From NCBI GenBank assembly GCA_046049865.1, contig JBJOQO010000011.1:1-64000 (forward strand): DNA of 64,000 nt, given 5' to 3'. Each line of letters starts with the position of its first letter. The first letter of the stretch is position 1. Below, in pieces: positions 1-7,772 of this stretch. Source of the stretch: JANPCX01 sp046049865 (GTDB lineage: Bacteria > Pseudomonadota > Gammaproteobacteria > Burkholderiales > Burkholderiaceae_C). The notes beneath the pieces were generated by a model, which was given only the letters and a program-made list of their open reading frames with translations, did no database searches and was not told where the DNA came from. The translations under genes and the position numbers were made by a program.

Positions 1-175
1 CCCCAAATAGGCTGGTGTTCAGGTGTTTTCTTGGTGACTTCTTTTGCACCAGCAAAAGAAGTTACTCGGCCGCCGGGCCGAGACCCGGCGCGGTGCCACA
101 ACTACAAGGCCATCCTCGACGAAGGCATGCACAACAAAGACCCGATACAAACGGCTCAAGCTTCAACGAACCGCA
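1..175. other. Intergenic stretch with a hairpin
   Basis: No convincing gene is seen here. Positions 37-46 and 53-62 form a perfect 10-bp inverted repeat (ACTTCTTTTG / CAAAAGAAGT) with a 6-nt loop, followed by a GC-rich palindromic run at about 68-95. This is the type of extragenic hairpin often found downstream of genes in Burkholderiales. A short plus-strand frame at about 105-190 has gene-like composition (it includes YKAILDEGMHNKD) and could be the eroded 3' end of a gene, but it is too short to call. Confidence 0.4.
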
Positions 176-1183
176 TCAACCGCCCAGCGTGAGAATGGTC
201 GAGCCGGTGGTCTTGCGGGACTCCAAGGCGCGGTGGGCGTCGGCCACATCGGCCAGCGCGAACCGCTGGTCGATGCGAATCTTGACCGCACCGCTTTGCA
301 CCACGGCGAACAAGTCGTCCGCCATGGCTTGGGTGCTCTCCCTGGTGGCCAAGTGGGTGAAAAGTGTGGCGCGTGTGATGTGCAGCGAGCCACGCGGACC
401 TAAGGTGCCGATGGCAAATGGTGGCACTGGACCTGAGGCGTTGCCAAAACTGGCCATCAAACCCAAGGGGCGCAGGCAATCGAGGGATTTTTCAAAGGTG
501 TCTTTTCCGATGGAGTCGTACACCACCTTGACACCCTTGCCTTCGGTGATGTCCTTGACGCGAGCAACAAAATCTTCCTCGGCGTAATTGATGGCGTGGG
601 CAGCACCATGGGCCAGTGCCAAGTCACATTTGGCCCGGCTGCCTGCCGTGCCAATCAACTGCAGTCCCAAGGCCTTGGCCCACTGGCAAGCGATCAAACC
701 CACGCCACCCGCCGCAGCGTGAAACAGCACAAAGTCACCCGCCTGCAAACCGCCTTGAGGTAGCGTTTTTTTCAGCAGATACTGGGCCGTCAACCCTTTG
801 AGCATCATGCCCGCTGCGGTTTCAAACGAGATGCTGTCTGGCAACCTCACCACGCAGCGCGCGGGCATGACACGGCGCCGCGAATACGCGCCTGGCGGGT
901 TGCTGGCGTAGGCCACACGGTCACCGACCGCCAAATGATTGACGCCATCGCCTACCGCTTCAACAAATCCCGCGGCTTCCATGCCCAAGTGCAAGGGCAA
1001 TGGGTTGGGATACAACCCGGTTCGCTGGTACACATCAATGAAGTTCAGCCCACAAGCCTGGTGGGCAATACGCACCTCGCCAGGGCCGGGGTCACCCACA
1101 GCCACGGTTTTTAATTGCATCACTTCGGGACCACCGAATGCTTCGATCACGATGGTTTGGCTGGTGAAGGCTGAAGTGGTCAT
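176..1183 (-). CDS. qor: NADPH:quinone oxidoreductase, MDR superfamily
   Basis: Predicted soluble zinc-independent medium-chain dehydrogenase/reductase that reduces quinones with NADPH. The N-terminal half has the GroES-like pattern (HQACGLNFIDVYQRTGLYP) and lacks the cysteine/histidine zinc ligands of true alcohol dehydrogenases. A Rossmann motif (AAAGGVGLIACQWAKALG) follows near residue 150. The start is set at the second in-frame methionine (MTTSAF), which matches the family; a seven-codon longer start exists at 1204. The 335-residue length is normal for quinone reductases. It is divergent from the EamA transporter next door, with about 110 bp between the chosen starts, so the promoters probably share this gap. 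Substrate specificity cannot be read from the sequence. Confidence 0.9.
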   Translation of the reverse strand: MTTSAFTSQTIVIEAFGGPEVMQLKTVAVGDPGPGEVRIAHQACGLNFIDVYQRTGLYPNPLPLHLGMEAAGFVEAVGDGVNHLAVGDRVAYASNPPGAYSRRRVMPARCVVRLPDSISFETAAGMMLKGLTAQYLLKKTLPQGGLQAGDFVLFHAAAGGVGLIACQWAKALGLQLIGTAGSRAKCDLALAHGAAHAINYAEEDFVARVKDITEGKGVKVVYDSIGKDTFEKSLDCLRPLGLMASFGNASGPVPPFAIGTLGPRGSLHITRATLFTHLATRESTQAMADDLFAVVQSGAVKIRIDQRFALADVADAHRALESRKTTGSTILTLGG

Positions 1184-1293
1184 AGGGGTTCTCTCAGATT
1201 GCAAAGATGGGTGATGTAACCGGGTGGTATCGTGCCAGCGTTTTGGTATTTCTTGCTCAGTATGGGCGCATCTTCTTAACTTTTCGGCCCCTC

Positions 1294-2220
1294 ATGCGCC
1301 TGACGACCCGCTGGATTTTCATGCTGACCCTGCCGCCCCTGATGTGGGCAGGCAACGCCGTGGTGGGGCGCATGCTGGTGGGCTCTGTCCCACCGCTGAT
1401 GTTCAACGCATTTCGCTGGGGGCTGGCATTACTAATTTTGTTACCTTTGGGCTGGCGGGTGTACCAGTCATGGAGGGACATCGGGGCTCGTTGGCCGTAT
1501 TTGACCGCACTGGGCCTCTTGGGCATGGGCGGCTACAACGCCCTGCTCTATGGCGCACTGCAAACCTCCACACCCCTGAACGTGACCTTGATCGCCGCGA
1601 GCACGCCCGTCTTCATGTTGCTGATGGGCTCCTTGTTTTATGGCGTGAGAAGTCGCGGCGCTGAGGTGCTGGGGGCCGTCTTGTCCCTGTTGGGTGTGGC
1701 GGTTGTGTTGTCGCGAGGCAGTTGGACCACCTTGTTGTCCATTCGTTTTGTGGCCGGCGACGTGCTGATGCTCTTTGCTGTGGTGGTCTGGGCGACTTAC
1801 ACCTGGCTCTTGGCACGTCCCCCTGCCCACATGCAAGGCAAGGCCCGCCCGGCCTGGGGATGGGCGGAGTTTTTGTTGATCCAGGTCACCATCGGGTGTG
1901 TGTGGAGCTTCAGCGCTGCCGGTTTGGAATGGCAGTTCACACACCAGGCCCCGGTGTGGGGACCTGCGCTGTGGCTGGGGTGCCTCTATGTCGCCATTGG
2001 CCCTTCGGTGCTGGCCTACTGGTGCTGGGGCCAAGGCGTGGCTGCCATGGGACCGGCCGTGGCCGCTTTTTTTGCCAACCTCACACCGGTGTTTGCGGCT
2101 TTGTTGTCGGCGGCACTGCTGGGTGAACGACCGCACGCCTACCACTTGCTGGCGTTTTCCCTCATCCTGCTTGGCATCGTGCTCAGCGCCAACAAACCGC
2201 GTCAAAAAGTACCTGGGTAG
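1294..2220 (+). CDS. EamA/DMT-family transporter
   Basis: Drug/metabolite-transporter superfamily permease with about ten hydrophobic segments arranged as two EamA repeats. The first contains PPLMWAGNAVVGRML and the second ends with the typical GERPHAYHLLAFSLILLGIVLS. The start is placed at MRLTTRWIF, immediately before the first membrane helix; the upstream in-frame extension from 1207 is polar and atypical. It lies in the inner membrane and probably exports a small metabolite or amino acid, but the substrate is unknown. The 3' end overlaps the convergent SDR gene by 19 bp. Confidence 0.88.
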   Translation: MRLTTRWIFMLTLPPLMWAGNAVVGRMLVGSVPPLMFNAFRWGLALLILLPLGWRVYQSWRDIGARWPYLTALGLLGMGGYNALLYGALQTSTPLNVTLIAASTPVFMLLMGSLFYGVRSRGAEVLGAVLSLLGVAVVLSRGSWTTLLSIRFVAGDVLMLFAVVVWATYTWLLARPPAHMQGKARPAWGWAEFLLIQVTIGCVWSFSAAGLEWQFTHQAPVWGPALWLGCLYVAIGPSVLAYWCWGQGVAAMGPAVAAFFANLTPVFAALLSAALLGERPHAYHLLAFSLILLGIVLSANKPRQKVPG

Positions 2221-2981
2221 GCTCCGCCATCGAGCAGCCAGTTTTGCCCGGTGATGAACCCCGCCTGCTGGCTGCACAAAAACGCGCACGCAGCGCCAAA
2301 TTCTTCTTTGGTGCCAAACCGCCGGGCCGGGTTTTGCGCCGCGCGGCTTGAACGCACCTCGTCCAAGCTGAGGCCCTGTTTGCTGGCGGCAGCGGCCATG
2401 GTGCTCGTCAACCTGTCGGTGTCAAAGGGCCCTGGAAGCAAGTTGTTGATGGTGACGCCATGCGCCACGGTTTGACGCGCCAAGCCGGCCACAAACCCGG
2501 TGAGCCCGCTGCGCGCGCCGTTGGACAAACCCAGGATATCAATCGGCGCTTTCACAGCGGCTGAAGTGATGTTCACGATGCGACCAAACCCACGCGCCAT
2601 CATCGGATCCACCACAGCCTTGATCAGCTCGATGGGGCTGAGCATGTTGGCGTCAAGTGCCTTGATCCAGGTGTCTCGGTCCCAGTCGCGGAAGTCACCG
2701 GGTGGCGGCCCTCCGGCGTTGTTCACAAGAATGTCTACCTGGGGGCAAGCGGCCAGGGCCAACTCGCGTCCTTGTACGGCGGTCACGTCACCGACCACGG
2801 TCCGAACCTGCCCCTTGCCCAAAGATCGCAAGCGCTCGGCACTTGCCAAGAGCGCAGGTTCGCCGCGTGCGGTGATGACCACATTGACGCCCTCTTGCAC
2901 CAAAGCCTCGGCGCAACCCAAGCCCAGTCCTTTGCTGGCGGCGCAAACCAAAGCCCATTTGCCGTCGATGTTCAGATTCAT
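2202..2981 (-). CDS. SDR-family protein lacking the canonical YxxxK catalytic motif
   Basis: Short-chain dehydrogenase/reductase fold, 259 residues, FabG-like. The nucleotide-binding glycine motif is degenerate (CAASKGLG at residues 13-20 instead of TGxxxGxG), while the NNAG motif is intact at 87-90. Ser140 aligns with the catalytic serine, but the expected Tyr and Lys thirteen and seventeen residues later are Ser153 and Arg157 (LSNGAR). Such deviant members are known as a FabG-like SDR subgroup, so this is a family trait rather than a sequencing error. ATG at 2981 is chosen over a TTG six bases upstream. The catalytic activity and substrate are unknown. It converges with the EamA gene. Confidence 0.85.
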   Translation of the reverse strand: MNLNIDGKWALVCAASKGLGLGCAEALVQEGVNVVITARGEPALLASAERLRSLGKGQVRTVVGDVTAVQGRELALAACPQVDILVNNAGGPPPGDFRDWDRDTWIKALDANMLSPIELIKAVVDPMMARGFGRIVNITSAAVKAPIDILGLSNGARSGLTGFVAGLARQTVAHGVTINNLLPGPFDTDRLTSTMAAAASKQGLSLDEVRSSRAAQNPARRFGTKEEFGAACAFLCSQQAGFITGQNWLLDGGAYPGTF

Positions 2982-3112
2982 TTGCAATTGCCCCCATCAT
3001 CGACCACGCAAAGCGTGATCAAGGCGCAATTTTGACTTGAGCCGACCACAGCGACTGCGGAATCCTCAATTGGACTGCAGCAAACAGAGTGTGCGCGCAA
3101 CCCAGCCGCCAC

Positions 3113-4150
3113 TCATGGGTTGTCGGCAAAACGCTCCGCAATAGCGGAAATCTCTTTCCAGTCCTCGGCAAATGCCGCCACGCAGTCGGGGTCGAAGTGT
3201 TTTCCGACCTGGGTGTAGAGGTATTCCAGCGCTTCGTCCATGGACACTGCCGGCCGGTAGGGGCGTTCGCTGGTCATGGCGTCAAAGACATCGGCCACCG
3301 CCACGATCCGAGCAGCCAAAGGAATCGCTTGACCCGCCAGGCCGTTGGGGTAACCGCTGCCATCAAACTTTTCGTGGTGGCTTTCGGCGATCAATGCACC
3401 GAGTTGCAGGCTTTTGGATGGACTCGTGTGGAACATCTCAAAACCTTTGACCGTGTGCTGTTGCATCGCCAAACGTTGTTCGGGGCTGTATTCCCCTTTG
3501 TGCTGAACCAGCTCCGGCGGCATCAAGAGCTTGCCCACATCGTGCAGAGCGGCTGCCTCAAAGAGAGCCTCTTGTTCATCCTTGGGCAACTGCAGTTTGC
3601 GTGCAATCTGGCGGGTGTAGTGACAGACACGCTCCACATGTTTGCCAAGAGAAGGATCGTGTTTTTCAGCCCAATTCGCCATGCGGAACATGGTGTCACG
3701 CTCCAGTGCGGACAGGCTGTGGGTCGCTTGGTAAACATCTTCGGCCAATACCTCGGCTTTGTAGGCCAGCGCAACTTGCGCTTTGCGTAACGCGAGCATG
3801 TTGCGTGAGCGGGCCAGAAACTCCGTGCGATCTATCGGTTTGGTCAGAAAGTCGTTGGCACCGACGGTCAAAGCCTCGTACCGAACGGCGCTTTCATGGC
3901 TGGCAGTGACCATGAGTATGGGGATTTCTTCTTTTCCGGGGTAGGCGCGGAACATTTTGATGAACGCCAGGCCGTCGAGCACGGGCATCATGTAGTCGAC
4001 CACGACCAAATCGGGATCGTTGACCAAACACCAATCCACGGCCAGCATGGGATCAGTGAACTCCACCGCCTCACAGTCCGGCAGTTGTTTGACCAACGAC
4101 CTGACCACGACCACGTTGACCTGGTTGTCGTCAATGATGACGATCTTCAT
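3113..4150 (-). CDS. Response regulator with HD-GYP c-di-GMP phosphodiesterase domain
   Basis: Cytoplasmic two-domain signalling protein of 345 residues. The N-terminal CheY-like receiver has the acidic pair D7-D8, phospho-acceptor D52 (VVVDYMMP) and K104 (LTKP). A helical linker (about 115-160) leads to an HD-GYP domain with HDVGK (H203, D204) and HHEKFDGSGYP (GYP at 266-268), the complete signature of active cyclic-di-GMP hydrolases. The start is ATG 4150; an upstream in-frame codon would add six residues before MKIVIIDD. No cognate histidine kinase lies nearby, so it is an orphan regulator. The likely output is lowering of c-di-GMP and hence motility or biofilm control. Confidence 0.93.
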   Translation of the reverse strand: MKIVIIDDNQVNVVVVRSLVKQLPDCEAVEFTDPMLAVDWCLVNDPDLVVVDYMMPVLDGLAFIKMFRAYPGKEEIPILMVTASHESAVRYEALTVGANDFLTKPIDRTEFLARSRNMLALRKAQVALAYKAEVLAEDVYQATHSLSALERDTMFRMANWAEKHDPSLGKHVERVCHYTRQIARKLQLPKDEQEALFEAAALHDVGKLLMPPELVQHKGEYSPEQRLAMQQHTVKGFEMFHTSPSKSLQLGALIAESHHEKFDGSGYPNGLAGQAIPLAARIVAVADVFDAMTSERPYRPAVSMDEALEYLYTQVGKHFDPDCVAAFAEDWKEISAIAERFADNP

Positions 4151-4256
4151 GGGCCTCTCCAATTGCAACCCTGCACGGTCGCGGGGCGATAGACACGGAA
4201 CGCCTGGGTGGCAACGCGCCCAGGATTTGTAGTCTTATCGTCTATTTTGATCGTTT

Positions 4257-4428
4257 CTTGAGGATGCTCTGCATCACTCTTGCGAGGCTGAGGTAGCGCG
4301 GATCGGGATGGGCTACAAGGCGTTTTTTGCAGCCAATAGCTTGGCCTATTGGCAAGAAAAACAACGCCGTAGACCGCCCGAGTCCGTGCTGCCTCAGTCC
4401 GCAAGAGTGATGCAGAGCATCCTTAAGA
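4257..4428. repeat. Long imperfect hairpin repeat, copy 1 (~172 bp)
   Basis: The ends 4257-4284 and 4401-4428 are near-perfect 28-bp inverted repeats (GGATGCTCTGCATCACTC and its complement). Complementarity continues imperfectly inward to a central CCAATAGC...TATTGG hairpin at about 4333-4352. The same element occurs in the same orientation at 7019-7183, and a shortened one at 15161-15234. There is no ORF or transposase inside. It looks like a MITE- or REP-type non-autonomous element. Confidence 0.85.
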
Positions 4429-4442
4429 GCCTCACTCACCAG

Positions 4443-5102
4443 TCAGGTACCGCTGGCTTGGGCCTGACGCTTGGCTTTCCAGCCGCCCCAAATGGCGATC
4501 AAGCCCGGGACAATGATCAAAGCCCAAATGATCAGGCTCAGGTTTTTTTGCACCCACGCCATGTTGCCAAACAGATAACCGGCCGTCGTGAGCGAGAGCA
4601 CCCAAATCAAGGCACCCGTGACATTAAAGAAGGTGAATTTGGATCGAGTCATCTCTGCCACCCCAGCCACAAAAGGTGCAAAAGTTCGCACAAACGGCAT
4701 GAAGCGCGCCAAGATGATGGTGATACCGCCGTGTTTCTCGTAAAAGGCGTGGGCTGCATCAAAGGCGGCTTTGTTGAACCAGCGTGAGTCTTCCCAGCGA
4801 AACACCTTGGGCCCGAAATAGCGGCCAATCGTGTAATTGGTTTGGTCGCCCAAAATGGCGGCGACTATCAAAACGACCATGGCCAATGGCAAGGACATCA
4901 GCCCGGCACCACACAAGGCTCCGGTGATGAAAAGCAAGGAGTCACCTGGTAGAAACGGCATCACCACCAAGCCTGTCTCCACAAAAACGATCAAAAACAG
5001 CAAGGCGTACACCCAGACGCCGTAACTTTGCACAAAGGCCGTCAGGTGGTCGTCCACGTTCAGGATGAAGTCGATCAAGAAGGTCATGATTTCCATGGGC
5101 AC
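4443..5102 (-). CDS. DedA-family membrane protein
   Basis: Inner-membrane protein of 219 residues with the VTT/DedA (SNARE-associated) domain. Conserved elements seen are ETGLVVMPFLPGDSLLF, ILGDQTNYTIGR and ARFMPFVRTFAPFVAG, the last carrying the arginine and proline pattern essential in characterised DedA proteins. Family members act as lipid transporters or scramblases, including undecaprenyl-phosphate recycling, and affect membrane energetics. Translation may begin at MPMEIM, MEIM or MTFL; the longest is given. It is divergent from mutL with a 56-bp gap, and hairpin repeat copy 1 follows its stop codon. Confidence 0.92.
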   Translation of the reverse strand: MPMEIMTFLIDFILNVDDHLTAFVQSYGVWVYALLFLIVFVETGLVVMPFLPGDSLLFITGALCGAGLMSLPLAMVVLIVAAILGDQTNYTIGRYFGPKVFRWEDSRWFNKAAFDAAHAFYEKHGGITIILARFMPFVRTFAPFVAGVAEMTRSKFTFFNVTGALIWVLSLTTAGYLFGNMAWVQKNLSLIIWALIIVPGLIAIWGGWKAKRQAQASGT

Positions 5103-5158
5103 TGATTATCCGATGGGACCATGACAGGCCACTTCATCACCCTGCCTAAAATGGGCCG

Positions 5159-7021
5159 ATGAGCGTTTCACTACTGGACCCCCCTGCTGATTCAGCGCCC
5201 GCGACGCGACGCCCGATTCGCGAGTTACCAGACGAGTTGGTCAGCCAAATTGCAGCAGGCGAGGTGGTCGAGCGGCCCGCTTCCGTGGTGCGCGAGTTGG
5301 TGGACAACGCTTTGGACGCAGGCGCCTCCGACATCACCATCAAGCTGGTCGAAGGCGGCATCCGCACGGTGGTGGTGGAAGACGACGGTGGCGGCATTGC
5401 ACCTGAGGAGCTGCCCCTGGCCTTGAAGCGACACGCCACGAGCAAAATTGGCAGCTTGGACGACTTGGAGCATGTGTCCACCATGGGTTTTCGTGGCGAG
5501 GCACTGGCTGCCATCAGTTCGGTGTCCGAAGTGACCGTGGCGAGCCGCCTGCGAGGCGGGGAGCACGCCCTTCGCTTGGATGCGCGCTCTGGCGAATTGC
5601 AGCCAGCCGCTCGCGGTGTGGGCACCACGGTGGAGGTGCGCGAACTTTTCTTCAGCACACCTGCGCGCCGCAAGTTTCTGAAAACAGAATCCACCGAACT
5701 GGCGCACTGTGTAGAGGCGGTTCGCCGCCACGCGCTGGCACGCCCGGGCGTCGGTTTTTCAATTTGGCACGGCGGCAAATCGCTGCAGCAATGGCGACGC
5801 GCCAGCCCTGAAATCCGCCTGCAAGATGTGCTCGGTGCCGAGTTCATCGCCCAAAGCCGCCCGGTGAATTGGGATGCCGGCGTGATGCGTGTCACGGGCC
5901 GAGTGGGCACACCTGAAGCCGCGCGATCGCGCGCAGACCAGCAATATGTTTACGTCAACGGTCGTTTTGTGCGGGACAAACTCATCGCCCATGCGGTGCG
6001 TTCTGCCTTTGACGATGTGCTGCACGGGCAGCGCCAACCCAGTTATGTGCTTTTTATAGACATCGCCCCCGAGCAGGTCGATGTGAACGTGCATCCGACC
6101 AAAATTGAGGTGCGTTTTCGCGAATCGCGTGCGGTCCACCAGGCCGTGAACAAAGCGGTAGGCTCGGTGTTGGCACCGTCCAAGGCCTTGGCGGTGTTGG
6201 ACCATTCGATCCCAACCGATCCACAAAGCGGCGATCAATCACGAGCCCCCCTCCAACAACCCGGCACATCGTGGTCTACCGGAAATCTTCCGTACCAAGG
6301 CCGCCTGGGTTTGCAACAAGCCACCGTGCTGCATGCGCGCGAGCTTCCCGCGGCTTGGCCTGCGGAGGCTACGGCCACGAGCGCAGAGGCGACCACGCCG
6401 GGCCAACTGCCTCGACCCAGTGAAGCGGCCCAAGGTGACTGGCCGCTGGGCCGAGCCATTGCGCAAATCGCGGGCATCTACATCCTGGCCGAAAACCGCC
6501 ACGGTTTGGTGGTGGTGGACATGCATGCAGCCCACGAACGGGTGGTTTACGAGCGGCTCAAGGCAAGTTTGGGTGCGGCAGCCATCGAGTCCCAACCGCT
6601 ATTGATTCCCGTGACCTTCACTGCGACCCCCGCCGAGTTGGCCACTGCGGCACAACAAACGGCCAATCTGCAAACCTTGGGTCTGGACATTTCCGCCCTG
6701 GGCCCCACGACGCTGGCGGTACGCGCCCGCCCCGCCGCATTGGCCCAAGGTGATGTGGTGGACTTGGCGCGCAGCGTGCTGGCCGAGCTGGCGCAATTTG
6801 ATGCGAGCAACGTGATAGCACGCGCTCAACATGAGATTCTGTCCACCATGGCCTGCCACGGTGCGGTGCGAGCCAACCGGCAACTCAGTGTGGCCGAGAT
6901 GAACGCACTCCTGCGCGACATGGAAGGCACCGAACGCTCCGACCAGTGCAACCACGGTCGGCCAACTTGGCGTCAAATCAGCATCAAAGAACTTGATGCA
7001 TTGTTTTGGCGAGGGCGTTAA
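5159..7021 (+). CDS. mutL: DNA mismatch repair protein MutL
   Basis: GHKL ATPase that couples MutS mismatch recognition to strand removal. The N-terminal ATPase motifs are all present: ELVDNALDAGAS (Glu46, Asn50), DDGGGI, RHATSKI and TMGFRGEALAAISS, followed by the FVNGR-type motif YVYVNGRFVRDK. After a variable linker (about residues 345-425) the C-terminal domain carries DMHAAHERVVYE, the metal-binding DQHAxxExxxE endonuclease motif, plus ACHGAVRA and CNHGRP, so this MutL should nick DNA itself, as expected in bacteria without MutH. The 620-residue length is normal. The stop codon TAA sits on the first bases of hairpin repeat copy 2. Confidence 0.97.
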   Translation: MSVSLLDPPADSAPATRRPIRELPDELVSQIAAGEVVERPASVVRELVDNALDAGASDITIKLVEGGIRTVVVEDDGGGIAPEELPLALKRHATSKIGSLDDLEHVSTMGFRGEALAAISSVSEVTVASRLRGGEHALRLDARSGELQPAARGVGTTVEVRELFFSTPARRKFLKTESTELAHCVEAVRRHALARPGVGFSIWHGGKSLQQWRRASPEIRLQDVLGAEFIAQSRPVNWDAGVMRVTGRVGTPEAARSRADQQYVYVNGRFVRDKLIAHAVRSAFDDVLHGQRQPSYVLFIDIAPEQVDVNVHPTKIEVRFRESRAVHQAVNKAVGSVLAPSKALAVLDHSIPTDPQSGDQSRAPLQQPGTSWSTGNLPYQGRLGLQQATVLHARELPAAWPAEATATSAEATTPGQLPRPSEAAQGDWPLGRAIAQIAGIYILAENRHGLVVVDMHAAHERVVYERLKASLGAAAIESQPLLIPVTFTATPAELATAAQQTANLQTLGLDISALGPTTLAVRARPAALAQGDVVDLARSVLAELAQFDASNVIARAQHEILSTMACHGAVRANRQLSVAEMNALLRDMEGTERSDQCNHGRPTWRQISIKELDALFWRGR

Positions 7022-7183
7022 GGACGCTCTGCATAACTCTTGCGAGGCTGTGGTAGCGCGGATCGGGATGGGCTACAAGGCGTTTTTCTTGCCAATAGCA
7101 CGGCTATTGGCAAGAAAAACAACGCGGTAGACCGCACGAGTCCGTGCTGCCACAGTCCGCAACGAGTTGTGCAGAGCGTCCTT
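7019..7183. repeat. Long imperfect hairpin repeat, copy 2 (~165 bp)
   Basis: Second copy of the element at 4257-4428, in the same orientation. The outer arms are about 7021-7044 and 7158-7183 (AGGACGCTCTGCATAACTC and its near-complement). The centre is a perfect 18-bp inverted repeat (GTTTTTCTTGCCAATAGC at 7082-7099, complement at 7103-7120) with a 3-nt loop. Its first bases supply the mutL stop codon, and it could also act as the mutL transcription terminator. Together with copy 1 it forms direct repeats around dedA-mutL. Confidence 0.87.
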
Positions 7184-7188
7184 CAGCG

Positions 7189-7557
7189 TTACAAAGACGC
7201 CAAACCGTTCGGTGAGGCCGATCGACCGGAGGGTGCTGCGGTACGGTGCTCCTGCGACAACACTTTCCACCAGGACAGCACGTCTTCACCACGCCCGTCG
7301 AAACCAACGCGTCGCAAGCGTTCAGAGGCCAAAGAACAGTGTGCGGCAGTAGATGAGTCCAAGAAGGTGTTCGATGACAGTCGATCGCACTGCAAATAGA
7401 TCGCCTTCAGCTCCTCAACTTGCAGCAGTACCGTGCCCTCGGGCAGCTCCGCAGAGGGCAACCAGGTCGGCGGTGCAGCCTGTGCCAAACCAGCGAACAT
7501 GGCGGCAGAAGCGGTCAGACCCCTGACCACACAACAGATACGTGAGTTGAGTTTCAT
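7189..7557 (-). CDS. Small exported protein of unknown function
   Basis: Not recognised. The 122-residue product begins with a signal peptide (KLNSRICCVVRGLTASAAMF, cleavage likely after AQA near residue 27), so it is predicted periplasmic. The start at 7557 is chosen because it has a well-placed GGAG about seven bases upstream and begins the signal sequence; the frame extends 39 codons further upstream without features. The mature part has two cysteines (YLQC and AAHC), which could form a disulfide. The stop lies 6 bp from hairpin repeat copy 2, so the repeat may have truncated or extended the original C-terminus. Confidence 0.65.
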   Translation of the reverse strand: MKLNSRICCVVRGLTASAAMFAGLAQAAPPTWLPSAELPEGTVLLQVEELKAIYLQCDRLSSNTFLDSSTAAHCSLASERLRRVGFDGRGEDVLSWWKVLSQEHRTAAPSGRSASPNGLASL

Positions 7558-7772
7558 GCGGGTTCTCCAGTCACAGCGAGGGTTTGGATCGATCTGCGCA
7601 CGGGGGAAGGTAGGGAAGCTGTGGAATCCAGAATTCCTGCGTGCTTGGTTCAAATATCGGCCGATTTCGATCATTCATTAGTCGAATAAGCACTGGCAAA
7701 GTGGGACTGCTCTTGGTTTTGTGAGGTGGCTCCCGCGAACGTGTTCCAATTTCATCCTGAAGAGAACACGCC

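Noticed and set aside
15..587. Plus-strand ORF of 190 codons at the window start
   Set aside because: It covers the antisense of the quinone oxidoreductase, has low-complexity composition and no recognisable domain.
1468..2289. Minus-strand ORF of 273 codons opposite the EamA gene
   Set aside because: The translation is hydrophilic, His/Gln-rich shadow sequence; the plus strand has ten clear membrane helices.
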